In this document: positions 28,322 to 36,703 of the stretch, piece by piece
Position numbering within the stretch: the first letter of the stretch is position 1
Layout: each line of letters begins with the position of its first letter
Source of the DNA: Pseudotabrizicola alkalilacus
GTDB taxonomy: Bacteria > Pseudomonadota > Alphaproteobacteria > Rhodobacterales > Rhodobacteraceae
Length of the DNA: 64,000 nucleotides
Reading direction: 5' to 3'
Assembly: GCF_003443995.1 (NCBI RefSeq)
Contig: NZ_QWEY01000009.1
Coordinates: 1-64,000 of the forward strand
Made by a program: the position numbers and the translations under genes
Notes under the pieces: generated by a model
What the model was told of the DNA's origin: nothing
The model's database searches: none
What the model saw: only the letters and a program-made list of their open reading frames with translations

Positions 28322-30208
28322 TCAGGTCAGCCAGACCCGCGCATAGGGTGGCAACGCCACTGCGCCGTGATGCGTCTCGACCCCGTGATCCGACAGCGCG
28401 TCATGCATCAGGCTGACCCCCTGCGCGCGGACCCAAGGCTCGGGAACATGCTGCCAGTCTTCGGTAAAGTTGAACAGACACAGCACCACGCCTGTCGGGG
28501 CCAGCCGCTGAAACGCGAACACGCCTTGTGCGTCGGGAAACACGATCCGCGTGCCGTTGCACGCATGCAGCGCGGCCATTGCCCGCCTGCGCGCCAGAAT
28601 ATGCCGCGTGCCCCAGAACACCTGCGCCGCCGGGGTGTTTTCGTCGTCCCGCCGCGCCACCGCCTGCCAATCCATCTGGGGCCGGTGCACCCACCGGCTG
28701 TCATGCGCATGTTCGGGCACTTGCAGATAGCCGTAATCATTCGGCTGCGCCAGCTCGTCGCCCATATAGATCAACGGGATACCGCCAAAGCTGGCAATCA
28801 GCGCATGCCCCATCAGCATCCGCTGCACCGCCATCTCTACCCCCGCCGCATCGCCCGCCGCCTGCGCCCGCTCCAGCCCCGCCAGCGCGGCAAAGCTGCC
28901 GGAAATGCGCTTGTCGCCGGTTTCCTCATTCACCTGAAACAGCGCGCCCTGGGCAAATGAGCCCGGAAAGCTACCTTCATAGAAATCCGACAGAAACCCC
29001 CGGTGCGCCGGACCTGACATGCCCACGGCATGCGCATCTTCATCCGTCACCGCCCACCCGATATCATCATGGCAGCGGATATAGGTGGCATAGGTCGCAT
29101 TGCGCAGCACTTCGGGGAAATGCGTGGCCAGCACATGCCGCATCAGCCTTGTGTCACGCGTGGCCAAGGCACTCCAGAACTGGACCATCAGGCTGTTGTG
29201 ATAGGCCAGATTGCCTTCTTTGCCGTCATGCTGGCCGCGCCCCAGATAGGGCAGCATCTCGGCGGGCGAGACGATCGCCTCCTCCAGATGAATCACCGCC
29301 GGGGCGGCAATGCGCGAACAGGCCCGCAGCGCCTGCAGCAGCATATGCACCTCGGGTTCCGACTGGCAGCGGGTGCCGAGCCGTTTCCACATAAAGGCCA
29401 CCGCATCCAGCCGCAGCACATCTACGCCACGATTGGCCAGATGCAGCATGATCCCGACGATTTCCAGAAACACCTGCGGATTGGCCCAGTTCAGATCCCA
29501 TTGATGTTCGTTGAACGTGGTCCAGACCCATTTGCCGAACTCCGGGTAGTGGGTGAAATTCCCCGGTGCATGGTCGGGAAACACCTCGACCAGCGTTTCC
29601 GAATAGCGCTCCGGCATCTCGGGGGAGTCGAACATCAGGTAATAATCCTGATAGCGCGCATCGCCTTTGGCCGCCTTTTTCGCCCAGGCATGTTCCTTGG
29701 CGGTGTGGTTCAGCACCAGATCAATGCACAGCGACATGCCCCGCGCCCGCAGCGCCGCACTGACCTCTTCAAAATCGGCCATCGTGCCATAGGCCGGGTT
29801 GATCTGGCGGTAATCCATCACCGAATAGCCGCCGTCACTGTCGCCGGGGCGTGGCTTCAGGCAGGGCATGAAATGGACGTAGGTGATGCCCAGATCAGTC
29901 AGATAATCCAGCTTGTCCAACACCCCCCGCAGGTTGCCCGCGAAACGGTCGATGTAGAACACATAGCCCGCCATATCCGGGCGCTGAAACCAGTCGGGTT
30001 CCAGATCGCGTTTCAGATCAAGGCGCTTGAGGTCGGCAGGACGCTCTGCCCATGCTTTTTTCAGCGCTTTCAGAAGGTTGGCGCGAAAGGCGTCAAAGGC
30101 CGGGTGACGGCCATACAGCGCCTCCAGCATCGGCCAAAGATCGGGGGCAGAGCGGTCCAGCCGCAGCGCGAAAATCTCGTCATCCGCCGATGCCGGTGCC
30201 TTGGCCAT
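28322..30208 (-). CDS. Amylosucrase-like GH13 enzyme
   Basis: The 628-residue protein matches the GH13_4 amylosucrase layout. An N-terminal helical domain (1-90) is followed by a TIM barrel with DLVLNHTAKEHAWA, catalytic nucleophile Asp268 (VLRLDAV), acid/base Glu310 (HLEEAIV) and Asp381 (RCHDDIGW), and a C-terminal beta domain. Amylosucrase uses sucrose to build alpha-1,4-glucan and needs no nucleotide sugar. GGGGGAG precedes ATG 30208. It has no neighbouring sucrose-uptake or glycogen genes in the window. Related GH13_4 members include sucrose hydrolases, so the product is not certain. Confidence 0.85.
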   Translation of the reverse strand: MAKAPASADDEIFALRLDRSAPDLWPMLEALYGRHPAFDAFRANLLKALKKAWAERPADLKRLDLKRDLEPDWFQRPDMAGYVFYIDRFAGNLRGVLDKLDYLTDLGITYVHFMPCLKPRPGDSDGGYSVMDYRQINPAYGTMADFEEVSAALRARGMSLCIDLVLNHTAKEHAWAKKAAKGDARYQDYYLMFDSPEMPERYSETLVEVFPDHAPGNFTHYPEFGKWVWTTFNEHQWDLNWANPQVFLEIVGIMLHLANRGVDVLRLDAVAFMWKRLGTRCQSEPEVHMLLQALRACSRIAAPAVIHLEEAIVSPAEMLPYLGRGQHDGKEGNLAYHNSLMVQFWSALATRDTRLMRHVLATHFPEVLRNATYATYIRCHDDIGWAVTDEDAHAVGMSGPAHRGFLSDFYEGSFPGSFAQGALFQVNEETGDKRISGSFAALAGLERAQAAGDAAGVEMAVQRMLMGHALIASFGGIPLIYMGDELAQPNDYGYLQVPEHAHDSRWVHRPQMDWQAVARRDDENTPAAQVFWGTRHILARRRAMAALHACNGTRIVFPDAQGVFAFQRLAPTGVVLCLFNFTEDWQHVPEPWVRAQGVSLMHDALSDHGVETHHGAVALPPYARVWLT

Positions 30209-30267
30209 GCTGTGCTCCCCCTGTTTGCAGCGGCAGATTAAGCAAGCCAAAGCGGTTTGGAAAGGGG

Positions 30268-30771
30268 CTAGCCGCGGATGATCAGCCGGGTCCTGTGGCG
30301 GATGCGCGCGGCGATCCACAGCAGATCCGCCCGCGCAAAGGCAACGCAGCCTGCCGTGGGAAACCGGGGCCTGCGCCATGTGTGAATGAAGATCGCCGAT
30401 CCGCGCCCCGGCTCTGCCTGCGGCCAGTTCCAGTCTGTGATCAGGATCAGATCATACAGCGGGTCCGGCCGTTGCAGTCGCTCATGGCTGAACCGGTGCG
30501 GCAGGCGCACCATCAGGTTGTAATCGGGATCTGCACTGTCATCTGACCAGCGGTCGGCAGGCGCAGTGGGCAGTGCCCAATCGGCTGGCGGGGTCAGGCG
30601 GGCCGGATGATAGAGCATTCCCACAATCCGGTGTGTGCCAGAAGGCGTGGCCCCGTCGCCCTCACGTTTGTCGCGCGCGGGCACGATGCCGCCACGCCCG
30701 ACCGAACAGGGAAAATGCCGCCCCAGAAACCACGCGCCGTTGCGCGTGACCACCAGATCAAGCGGTGTCAC
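30268..30771 (-). CDS. L,D-transpeptidase/YkuD-like domain protein
   Basis: The GTG start overlaps the ribA stop (GTGA), giving 167 residues. His130 (AIFIHTW) and Cys142 (TAGCVAF) form the HX(n)-[ST]-xGC catalytic pattern of YkuD-type L,D-transpeptidases, which cross-link or modify peptidoglycan through a cysteine. There is no signal peptide from this start, so either it acts in the cytosol or depends on another export route. ATPSGTHRI is the usual upstream family motif. Its coupling to ribA is seen in the sequence; the reason is unknown. Confidence 0.8.
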   Translation of the reverse strand: MTPLDLVVTRNGAWFLGRHFPCSVGRGGIVPARDKREGDGATPSGTHRIVGMLYHPARLTPPADWALPTAPADRWSDDSADPDYNLMVRLPHRFSHERLQRPDPLYDLILITDWNWPQAEPGRGSAIFIHTWRRPRFPTAGCVAFARADLLWIAARIRHRTRLIIRG

Positions 30772-31856
30772 AACAGATGCCCCGATTTCGCCGCCTTGGT
30801 CGCCAGATAGCCCGCGTTCTGCGCGGTCTGGCCCACCTTCAACGGCACCCGTTCCACCACCTGCAAGCCGCACGATTCCATCATCGCCAGCTTCTTCGGG
30901 TTGTTGGTCAACAGCCGTACCGCCGAAAACCCCATCCGCCGCAGAATATCGGCCCCGATGCGGAAATCGCGTTCGTCGTCCTCGAACCCCAGCCGGTGAT
31001 TGGCCTCTACCGTGTCAAACCCCTGATCCTGCAACGAATAGGCGCGCATCTTGTTGGCAAGACCGATTCCGCGCCCCTCTTGATTCAGATACAGCAGCAC
31101 CCCCGCCCCCTCGGCCCCCATCTGTGCCAAAGCGGCGCGCAGTTGTGGGCCGCAATCGCATTTCAGCGACCCCAGCACGTCGCCGGTGAAACAGGCCGAA
31201 TGCAGCCGTGCCAGCACCGGGGCCTTGCGGTCGGGTTGGCCGATCTCGATGGCATAGTGTTCATCCCCGCCGTCTTCGGGGCGGAAAATATGCACCCGTC
31301 CGGCGTCAGAGGCGACCATCGGCAACCGGGCCGAAGTCACCTCATGCAGCGGCGACAGTCGCAACAGGGCAGGAGCCACCGCATCCAGCGGCAGAAAGGT
31401 CAGGCCCAGCTCCGCCGCCAGCGCCAGCCCCTTGCTGACCGGAACCACCAGCGCGGCAGGCAACAGATGCGCCGACTTTGCCAGGGCCACAGCCGCGCGG
31501 TGAAGATCCGCCGCGCCTTCCCGCAGCGAGCGCAGCGGCCCTTTCATCGGCATCCGCAGATCATCCGCTGGATCGGCCAGCGCGCGCAGCCACTCCACCC
31601 CGGCATCGGCGGGCACCATGATCCGCGCCAGATCGCCGTCATAGGCGCGCGCCTTCAGCGTCTCGGCCCGCCGCGCCGTCAGCGCCAGTTCGGCCGTGCC
31701 AAGATCGCGCAAGGCCGCCAGCCGATCTGCCGTCAGCGCTTCTACCGCCACCACCAGCGCCGCGCGCCCGTCTGCCGCCAGCACCACGGGCACGCCCATG
31801 CGCAGATCGCCCCGCGCGCGGGTCAGCCGTTCGATGATCGTCGGTGCCAGGGTCAT
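30768..31856 (-). CDS. ribA: GTP cyclohydrolase II with N-terminal extension
   Basis: The C-terminal part (about 165-362) has the zinc cysteines Cys222, Cys233 and Cys235 (ACFTGDVLGSLKCDCG) and the catalytic QEGRGIGL block (259-266). It opens the GTP ring as the first step of riboflavin synthesis. The N-terminal about 150 residues look like a degenerate relative of the DHBP synthase part of RibBA and lack its acidic catalytic motif as far as I can see. AGGAG lies upstream of ATG 31856; a longer frame to 31940 is not needed. The L,D-transpeptidase-like gene overlaps at the stop. Confidence 0.9.
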   Translation of the reverse strand: MTLAPTIIERLTRARGDLRMGVPVVLAADGRAALVVAVEALTADRLAALRDLGTAELALTARRAETLKARAYDGDLARIMVPADAGVEWLRALADPADDLRMPMKGPLRSLREGAADLHRAAVALAKSAHLLPAALVVPVSKGLALAAELGLTFLPLDAVAPALLRLSPLHEVTSARLPMVASDAGRVHIFRPEDGGDEHYAIEIGQPDRKAPVLARLHSACFTGDVLGSLKCDCGPQLRAALAQMGAEGAGVLLYLNQEGRGIGLANKMRAYSLQDQGFDTVEANHRLGFEDDERDFRIGADILRRMGFSAVRLLTNNPKKLAMMESCGLQVVERVPLKVGQTAQNAGYLATKAAKSGHLL

Positions 31857-32009
31857 TGGTGTTCTCCTGACGCTCTCTCTAGCCGGGGAATTACGGAATT
31901 GAAACATATCCACCGCAGCCGACACGTCCGCGTGAGCCAAAGGTTACAATTCTTGTGAGCCGGGTCACGCACGCTCATGTGATAGGCAAGACGAACAAAG
32001 GAGGCCCCC

Positions 32010-32696
32010 ATGGCGCAACTGCGCAAGATCCTGCTGGTGGATGACGACGACGATCTGCGCGAAGCGCTGAGCGAGCAACTGGTCATGACCGAAGATTTCG
32101 ACGTGTTCGAGGCCAGCACAGGCGCCGAAGGCATGGAAAAGGCCAAGGCCGCGCTGTACGATCTGGTGATCCTTGATGTCGGCCTGCCAGACACCGATGG
32201 CCGCGAGCTGTGCCGCCGGATGCGCAAACAGGGCGTCAAATGCCCGGTCCTCATGCTGACCGGCCATGACAGTGATTCGGATACCATATTGGGGCTGGAC
32301 GCTGGCGCGAATGATTATGTGACCAAACCATTCAAATTTCCCGTACTTCTGGCCCGTATCCGCGCCCAGCTGCGTCAACACGAACAATCCGAAGACGCGA
32401 TCTTTCAGCTTGGGCCATACACCTTCAAACCGGCGCAGAAAATGCTGCTGGATGACAAGGAAAAGAAAATCCGCCTGACGGAAAAAGAGACCAATATCCT
32501 GAAGTTCCTGTACAGGGCACAATCAGGGGTTGTGGCGCGCGATGTGTTGCTGCACGAGGTCTGGGGCTACAATGCCGGGGTCACGACCCATACGTTGGAG
32601 ACACATATCTACCGTCTGCGGCAGAAAATCGAACCCGATCCTTCAAATGCGCGCATTTTGGTCACAGAAAGCGGCGGATATCGGCTTGTGTCCTAA
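32010..32696 (+). CDS. OmpR-family response regulator (CenR-like)
   Basis: The 228-residue protein has a receiver domain (1-120) with the acidic pocket Asp11-13, phospho-acceptor Asp56, Thr84 and Lys106 (TKPF). The C-terminal Trans_reg_C winged helix (about 130-228) ends HIYRLRQKIEPDPSNARILVTESGGYRLVS. The sequence, beginning QLRKILLVDDDDDLREAL, resembles the alphaproteobacterial envelope regulator CenR. No histidine kinase gene is adjacent, as for orphan CenR loci. AAAGGAGG precedes the ATG. Two possible small RNAs follow immediately. Confidence 0.85.
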   Translation: MAQLRKILLVDDDDDLREALSEQLVMTEDFDVFEASTGAEGMEKAKAALYDLVILDVGLPDTDGRELCRRMRKQGVKCPVLMLTGHDSDSDTILGLDAGANDYVTKPFKFPVLLARIRAQLRQHEQSEDAIFQLGPYTFKPAQKMLLDDKEKKIRLTEKETNILKFLYRAQSGVVARDVLLHEVWGYNAGVTTHTLETHIYRLRQKIEPDPSNARILVTESGGYRLVS

Positions 32697-32756
32697 CGTC
32701 CTATTGTCGCCGCATTCACGCTTATTATACCTTTAGGGTTGAGTATGATGAAATGA

Positions 32757-32834
32757 GTTCCCCTTGTCGTGTCGGGGTTATGGCACGGCACCTCCCTGTT
32801 GGACCTGGCCGGGCCTTGTGCCCGGCCTTTTTTT
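32757..32834 (+). ncRNA. Candidate small RNA 1 with CACCTCCC motif
   Basis: Downstream of the response regulator lies a short segment with a GTTCCCC...CGGGG stem, then CACCTCCC (32789-32796), then a strong Rho-independent terminator at 32807-32834. The exposed CCTCCC could pair with Shine-Dalgarno sequences. The layout is that of a small 3' UTR-derived RNA. The 5' end is a guess. Confidence 0.4.
32807..32834 (+). terminator. Rho-independent terminator, first of two in tandem
   Basis: An 8-bp stem GGCCGGGC/GCCCGGCC with loop CTTGT is followed by seven T. Confidence 0.9.
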
Positions 32835-32850
32835 GCCCAAACACCAAAGC

Positions 32851-32944
32851 ATTCAACCTTCAGGGAACCAGACGCGGCATTCGGGGTTCTCCTGACACCT
32901 CCCCTTTGAAACTTTGGCCCGGACCGGATGGTCCGGGCTTTTTT
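32851..32944 (+). ncRNA. Candidate small RNA 2 with CACCTCCCC motif
   Basis: A stem CAGGGAACC (32861-32869) with GGTTCTCCTG (32885-32894, one bulged T) is followed by unpaired ACACCTCCCC and a terminator hairpin (32917-32944). It copies the order of candidate 1: hairpin, CACCTCCC, terminator. This resembles the tandem CCUCC-motif (cuckoo/CcsR) RNAs of Rhodobacter in general design. No start site is visible. Confidence 0.45.
32917..32944 (+). terminator. Rho-independent terminator, second of two in tandem
   Basis: A 9-bp stem GCCCGGACC/GGTCCGGGC with a GGAT loop is followed by six T. The polarity fits the plus strand, not the convergent MFS gene. Confidence 0.9.
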
Positions 32945-32951
32945 ACACCGG

Positions 32952-34217
32952 TCACACCCGCCGGGGAATCCGCAGCACCGCCACCACCGCCACCAGCGCC
33001 ATTCCCACCGCCGCCAGCACAAACGGCAGCCGCAACGCAACGTCTCGACCCAGATCCGGCTGAGCCATCGTCACGATCATCCCGCCCGCCAGTGCGCCAA
33101 ACGGCATCGAGCCCCAGCCGAAAAAGCGATAAATGCTGTTCACCCGGCCCAAAATGCCCGCCGGAATGATCCGCTGCCGGTAAGACACCGTGACCACATT
33201 CCACAGCATCGACGCGGCCGCCTCGACAAACAGCGCCGCCCCGGCGGTAGCGGCATTTGATGACATGGCCATCACCAGATAGCCTGCCCCAAATCCCGCC
33301 ACAGCCAGCAGCAGGCTCGCCTTCATTCCCAGACGCTTTGCAATCGCGGGCGCGATCAGCCCGCCGATCACACCGCCCGCTGCCCCCACGGTCAACAGCA
33401 GCCCGTGACCCGCCGCCCCCAGCCCCAGCACCTCCTGCGAATAGAGCACTAGCATGGTGAAGGCCCCCATATGCAGAAAGTTCACCGCCCCCAGCATCAG
33501 CGCCAGCGTCAGAATCACCGGCTGCGCCTTTATCCACACCACCCCCTCGCGCAGCGCAGGCCAGAAGGCCTGCGGCACCGGCAAGGACCGTGGTGGCATC
33601 GCGATCAGCCAGATCAGCACCGCCGACAGCGCGAATGTCAGCACATCAAAGCCGAACGGCACCGCCAGCCCCACCCCGATCAGCACCCCGGCCAGTGGCG
33701 GCCCGACAAACTCCCCCGTGACCTTTTCCGCGCTCCACATCTGGCCATTCGCCCGCTCCAGATCGGCGCTGTCCACCACGGAGGGCAGGATGGTCTGCGC
33801 CGCATTGTCCCGGATCACCTCGACCGCGCCCAGCAGGAACGCCAGCAGCGCCAGCGGCCAGATCAGCAGCGCCTGATCCGGGGTGGCCGACAGCGCCAGC
33901 ATCAGGATGCCCGCCGCCATCACCGCCCGCAGCGCATCCGCGCGCCAGATCAGGCCGCGATGGTCGGCCCGGTCGGTCCACACCCCGGCAGGCAGCGCAA
34001 ACAGCAGCCACGGCAACCGCTGTGCCATGGCGACCAGTGCCACCAGCATCGGGTCGCGGGTCAGCACCGTCGCCAGCCAGGGCAACGCCAGTGCCAGCAC
34101 CCCGTCACCCAGGTTCGACACAACCGAGGCTGAAAACACCAGCCGGTAATTGCGGTTCTTTGCCAGCAGCATGCGCGCACCCATGTTTTGCGCAGCTTTG
34201 CGCACAGATGCAGCCAA
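32952..34217 (-). CDS. MFS transporter (EntS/MFS_3-like)
   Basis: The 421-residue protein has about 12 hydrophobic segments. It resembles the MFS_3 group, whose members include the enterobactin exporter EntS and multidrug efflux pumps. GVWTDRADHRGLIWRADALRA is the loop 2-3 motif of the superfamily. The substrate is unknown. The start is uncertain: an internal Met (MLLAKNRNYRL) about 15 residues in also fits and would place the first helix normally. It is divergent from xthA with 61 bp between starts. Confidence 0.8.
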   Translation of the reverse strand: MAASVRKAAQNMGARMLLAKNRNYRLVFSASVVSNLGDGVLALALPWLATVLTRDPMLVALVAMAQRLPWLLFALPAGVWTDRADHRGLIWRADALRAVMAAGILMLALSATPDQALLIWPLALLAFLLGAVEVIRDNAAQTILPSVVDSADLERANGQMWSAEKVTGEFVGPPLAGVLIGVGLAVPFGFDVLTFALSAVLIWLIAMPPRSLPVPQAFWPALREGVVWIKAQPVILTLALMLGAVNFLHMGAFTMLVLYSQEVLGLGAAGHGLLLTVGAAGGVIGGLIAPAIAKRLGMKASLLLAVAGFGAGYLVMAMSSNAATAGAALFVEAAASMLWNVVTVSYRQRIIPAGILGRVNSIYRFFGWGSMPFGALAGGMIVTMAQPDLGRDVALRLPFVLAAVGMALVAVVAVLRIPRRV

Positions 34218-34278
34218 GACAAGGGTTGAGAAGCCCCCGGCCGCACCCTAATCTGCGCGCAACAAAAGGAGACGCGCT

Positions 34279-35067
34279 ATGACCTTCACCCTCGCCACCT
34301 GGAACATCAATTCCGTCCGCCTGCGCGAAGGTCTGGTGGCCCGCCTGATGGCCGAAGAGTCGCCTGATATCATCTGCCTGCAGGAATGCAAAAGCCCGGT
34401 CGAGAAAATCCCGGTGGAGCAGTTTCAGGCGCTTGGCTACCGCTACATGGTCGCGCGCGGTGAAAAGGGCTACAACGGCGTGGCGATCCTGTCCAAACTG
34501 CCGCTCATGGATGCGGGCGAGCGTGACTTTGCCGCCATGGGCCACGCCCGCCACGTTGCTGCCCGGCTCGAAAACGGCGTCACCATCCACAACTGCTATG
34601 TCCCCGCAGGCGGTGACATTCCCGACCGCGAGCTGAACCCGAAATTCGGCCAGAAGCTCGATTTCCTGACCGACATGCGCGAATGGTGCCGCTGGGACAA
34701 GCCGGATCGGTCGATCCTCGTCGGCGATCTGAACATCGCCCCGCGCGAAGATGATGTCTGGAGCCACAAGGCGCTGCTGAAAATCGTCAGCCACACGCCG
34801 GTGGAAGTCGAGCATCTCAATCAGGTGATGGAGGCGGGCAGCTGGCAGGACATCACCCGCAAGGATATTCCCGAAGGCCTGCTTTACAGCTGGTGGTCCT
34901 ACCGCGCCGCCGACTGGGATGCGGCAGACAAGGGGCGCAGGCTCGATCACATTTGGGCCTCACCCGATATTGCCAATGCAGCCCACTCCAGCCGCATCCT
35001 GCGCCCGGTGCGCGGCTGGTTGCAGCCGTCCGATCACGTGCCGGTGTTTGCCACCTTTGATCTGTAA
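34279..35067 (+). CDS. xthA: Exodeoxyribonuclease III (AP endonuclease)
   Basis: The 262-residue enzyme shows the EEP-family motifs WNINSVR, LQECK (metal-binding Glu36), GYNGVAI, GDLNIAP (catalytic Asp and Asn) and a C-terminal DHVPVFATF. It cleaves abasic sites and degrades DNA 3' ends during repair. AAAAGGAG precedes the ATG. Length is normal. Confidence 0.93.
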   Translation: MTFTLATWNINSVRLREGLVARLMAEESPDIICLQECKSPVEKIPVEQFQALGYRYMVARGEKGYNGVAILSKLPLMDAGERDFAAMGHARHVAARLENGVTIHNCYVPAGGDIPDRELNPKFGQKLDFLTDMREWCRWDKPDRSILVGDLNIAPREDDVWSHKALLKIVSHTPVEVEHLNQVMEAGSWQDITRKDIPEGLLYSWWSYRAADWDAADKGRRLDHIWASPDIANAAHSSRILRPVRGWLQPSDHVPVFATFDL

Positions 35068-35247
35068 GCCGGGGCTTTACCTGCCACGGTTCCTCGCGTT
35101 ATCCTGATCGCCGGGTCAGCAGTTCACCCAGACGTCACCGGGCCATCAGGCCAGCTAAACCTGCGCCTTTTACCCGATCCTTGTCCCCATGGGGCCCGAT
35201 CGCAAGCCGGTGACTCCGATGCGCAAGGGCCTGACCATGAGGATGCC

Positions 35248-35772
35248 ATGACGCGAACCGTCACCCCCTTGCCCGTGGCCGATCTGTCGGCCTTTACCAG
35301 ATCGCTGCGCCAGCATCTGCAGGCCCAGCCAACCGCCCCCGGCCACCTGGCCCTGATGAACATCGTTGCCCGTGCTGCAGGGTTTCGCAACGTGCAGCAC
35401 CTGCGCGCCACGCAAACACCGGCGCAGCAGACGCCCGCACCTGTCCTTGATCAGGCCCAGATCACCGCCGTCCTGCGCCATTTTGATGCGCAGGGCAGGC
35501 TGGCCACCTGGCCCGCCCGCACCGGCCTGCAGCGGCTTGCGGTCCGTGCGCTGTGGGCACGGCTTCCTGCACGGGTCGTCCTGACCGAGCGCCAGATCAG
35601 CGACACGCTGAACCGCTGGCACAGCTTTGGCGATGCCGCCATCCTGCGCCGCACCATGGTAGAGCTGAAGCTGGTGACCCGCAGCCCTGATTGCCGCGAC
35701 TACACAAGGGTCGAGGCCGCGCCCACGCCAGAGGCGCGGGCGCTGATCACGGTTCTGGAAAGCCGGACCTGA
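35248..35772 (+). CDS. DUF2087 domain protein
   Basis: The C-terminal part (about 70-160) matches DUF2087: LATWPARTGLQRLAVRALWARL, LTERQISDTLNRWHSFGDAAILRRTMVELKLVTRSPD. This small winged-helix-like domain occurs alone or in transcriptional regulators. The N-terminal 60 residues (FTRSLRQHL...LMNIVARAAGFRNVQHLRA) look like a separate helical module. GAGGA precedes the ATG. The upstream 180 bp hold no recognisable gene. Confidence 0.75.
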   Translation: MTRTVTPLPVADLSAFTRSLRQHLQAQPTAPGHLALMNIVARAAGFRNVQHLRATQTPAQQTPAPVLDQAQITAVLRHFDAQGRLATWPARTGLQRLAVRALWARLPARVVLTERQISDTLNRWHSFGDAAILRRTMVELKLVTRSPDCRDYTRVEAAPTPEARALITVLESRT

Positions 35773-35828
35773 TCAACGCCCCCACAAGCGGTGAGCGATG
35801 GCGCGCAGCCGAACACACCCAACAAGCG

Positions 35829-35865
35829 GCCCCCTCCCCCTTGTGGGGAGGGATGGGGTGGGGGC
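35829..35865. terminator. G/C-tract inverted repeat between convergent genes
   Basis: GCCCCCTCCCCC is followed by TTGT and GGGGAGGG-AT-GGGGTGGGGGC, an imperfect long dyad. It lies between the convergent DUF2087 and GT2 genes and may act as a bidirectional terminator. C-tract/G-tract elements of this kind recur, as I recall, in Rhodobacteraceae genomes. Confidence 0.45.
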
Positions 35866-35875
35866 TGCGCAATGT

Positions 35876-36703
35876 TTACCGCCCGCGTGTAAACCCTGCT
35901 CCGCCGCGTTTCATCCGCACGGCCAGCGAAACCGCTGCATAGCAGCCAAACCCCACCGGATCTGTCGCCACCAGCCGCAGCAGCGCGGCTTTGGTCAGCG
36001 CCGGTTTGCCCTCGCGCGTCAGCAGCGCCGGATACTGCGTCTCCAGCTCCCGCACCCCGGCATCCTGTCGCCTGCGCACCCACACCAGCGCCGCAAACCC
36101 CTCGATCATTGGCCAGAGATAGGGGTCTGCAACCTGCACCCGCTCATCCGGCAGAAACTGCAACCGCACAAAGGTATCATCCGAAATGATCGCCGGGAAC
36201 GCATTCCACCGCGCCCGCCCCGCCCCATTCACCGCAAACAGCCCGTAGCCGGGCGCTGTCGTCTGGTTGAACGGCAACCGCTGCCAGAACCGCGCATAGG
36301 CCCGCGTCAACGCACTGCGCGCGCGCGGAATAACCGGCGTGCCGCTGGCATAGCGCGGGGCCTCAGTCGCCAACGCCGCCACAAGCGCCGACAGCAACCC
36401 CGGCGACACCAACACATCGGCATCCAGATAAACCCGCACCGGATGCTCCGCCACCGCATCGCCCGCATTCAGCGCGCCGGGCTTTGAGCCCTGTGCCAGA
36501 TCCAGCACCGTGCTGGTCCACCCCTCTGGCAGATGCGTGGCCAGCGTCTCGCGCGTCACGTCGGCGGTGGCGTCGCGGCAACCATTTGCCACCACGATCA
36601 CCTGCACCGCCGCCGCATCTGATGCGCACAGATGGCGCAGACACGCGCCAATATAGCCCGCCTCGTTCGAGGCCGGGATGATGACGCTCAGCACCCAAGG
36701 CAC
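35876..36703 (-). CDS. GT2-family glycosyltransferase
   Basis: The 275-residue protein has the GT-A fold start VLSVIIPASNEAGYIGACL. The DXD-type motif is Asp94-Ala-Asp96 (VYLDADV), and SDDTFVRLQFLP corresponds to the acceptor-site acidic residue. It should transfer a sugar from a nucleotide donor, probably to a polysaccharide; the substrate is unknown. There is one possible C-terminal amphipathic or membrane-contacting helix. The start is GTG and overlaps the 3' end of the upstream SGNH/glycosidase gene by 16 nt, so the three minus-strand genes form an operon. Confidence 0.85.
   Translation of the reverse strand: MPWVLSVIIPASNEAGYIGACLRHLCASDAAAVQVIVVANGCRDATADVTRETLATHLPEGWTSTVLDLAQGSKPGALNAGDAVAEHPVRVYLDADVLVSPGLLSALVAALATEAPRYASGTPVIPRARSALTRAYARFWQRLPFNQTTAPGYGLFAVNGAGRARWNAFPAIISDDTFVRLQFLPDERVQVADPYLWPMIEGFAALVWVRRRQDAGVRELETQYPALLTREGKPALTKAALLRLVATDPVGFGCYAAVSLAVRMKRGGAGFTRGR

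Noticed and set aside
32917-32944. Second tandem hairpin as terminator of the MFS gene
   Set aside because: The T-run lies on the plus-strand side; on the minus strand the hairpin is followed by CCAAAG, not by T.
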